Part shown: piece by piece, positions 63,873 through 64,000 of the stretch | Numbering within the stretch: the first letter of the stretch is position 1 | Layout of the letters: each line of letters starts with the position of its first letter | NCBI RefSeq assembly: GCF_017351175.1 | Contig: NZ_JAFMPN010000010.1 | Coordinates: 1-64,000 of the forward strand | Direction of reading: 5' to 3' | Source of the DNA: Desulfovibrio sp. Huiquan2017 | GTDB lineage: Bacteria; Desulfobacterota; Desulfovibrionia; Desulfovibrionales; Desulfovibrionaceae | Length of the DNA stretch: 64,000 nt | Translations under genes and position numbers: made by a program | Notes under the pieces: model-generated | What the model was told of the DNA's origin: nothing | The model's database searches: none | Seen by the model: the letters and a program-made list of their open reading frames with translations, nothing else

Positions 63873-64000
63873 ATGGGCCGACGACGCAACCAGCGCAGCC
63901 CGTTCCAGCTCGACGGCCTGCTGATCCTGAACAAACCTTCCGGGCCCACCTCGGCCGCCTGCCTGAACGACATCAAGCACCGCCTCAAGCAGTACAAGAT
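63873..64000 (+). CDS. truB: tRNA pseudouridine-55 synthase, N-terminal part (cut by window end)
   Basis: ATG directly after the nrnA stop. The visible 42 residues (SPFQLDGLLILNKPSGPTSA, ACLNDIKHRLKQYK) match the start of TruB (the DG.L.lNKP.G.TS motif). The catalytic aspartate lies beyond the window. Confidence 0.9.
   Translation, partial: MGRRRNQRSPFQLDGLLILNKPSGPTSAACLNDIKHRLKQYK

Overview
The window is a piece of chromosome from a Desulfovibrio / Pseudodesulfovibrio-like sulfate reducer (Desulfobacterota). This rests on gene content: multiheme cytochromes of the NrfH and octaheme HAO families, an Hcp with the short N-terminal cysteine pattern, a flavodiiron protein, the flgF-G-A-H-I-J-N-K-L-csrA-fliW order, a Desulfovibrio-type long perfect palindrome near 39.1 kb and GC-rich housekeeping genes. 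The species is inferred, not proven.

Layout. 1-3.5 kb: a truncated IS4-type transposase, a heme-sensor diguanylate cyclase, and fragments of IS4/IS1380 and IS110 transposases. 3.5-10.7 kb: a nitrogen-oxide module with a NrfH/NapC-type tetraheme quinol dehydrogenase plus octaheme HAO-like cytochrome, then hcp (behind a TTGACC-N2-GGTCAA palindrome), a CBS-domain protein with an HPP-family membrane protein, a flavodiiron NO/O2 reductase and a cupin. Together these could take up and reduce nitrite, hydroxylamine and NO. 10.7-18.7 kb: an IS-rich zone around a CYTH/CYTH/transporter operon divergent from a LysR regulator, a periplasmic binding protein, and broken IS66, IS110, IS4 and IS3 elements plus an IS200/IS605 tnpA.

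19-33.7 kb: an integrated, plasmid-like element next to tRNA-Ser(GCT), with a tyrosine integrase 168 bp from the tRNA 3' end. Its core is an iteron array and an initiator-like Rep gene. Small, mostly unrecognised genes diverge from the origin, and they are separated by recurring nested G/C-run hairpins and repeated promoter-like boxes. Several of its genes are interrupted (a RuvC-like resolvase, and two genes with single in-frame TAG codons). No capsid, tail, relaxase or partition gene was seen. This is the most novel part of the window.

33.7-64 kb: ordinary chromosome. der, a chemoreceptor, mtnA, gatB, a DUF4254 gene, mltA, a DUF89-like gene overlapping nadK; then a flagellar regulatory block (sigma-28-type promoter, flgM, fliW, csrA) and the hook-junction/rod/ring genes; then tRNA-Gly(CCC) and the rimP-nusA-ylxR-infB-ylxP-rbfA-nrnA-truB translation operon, cut by the window end.
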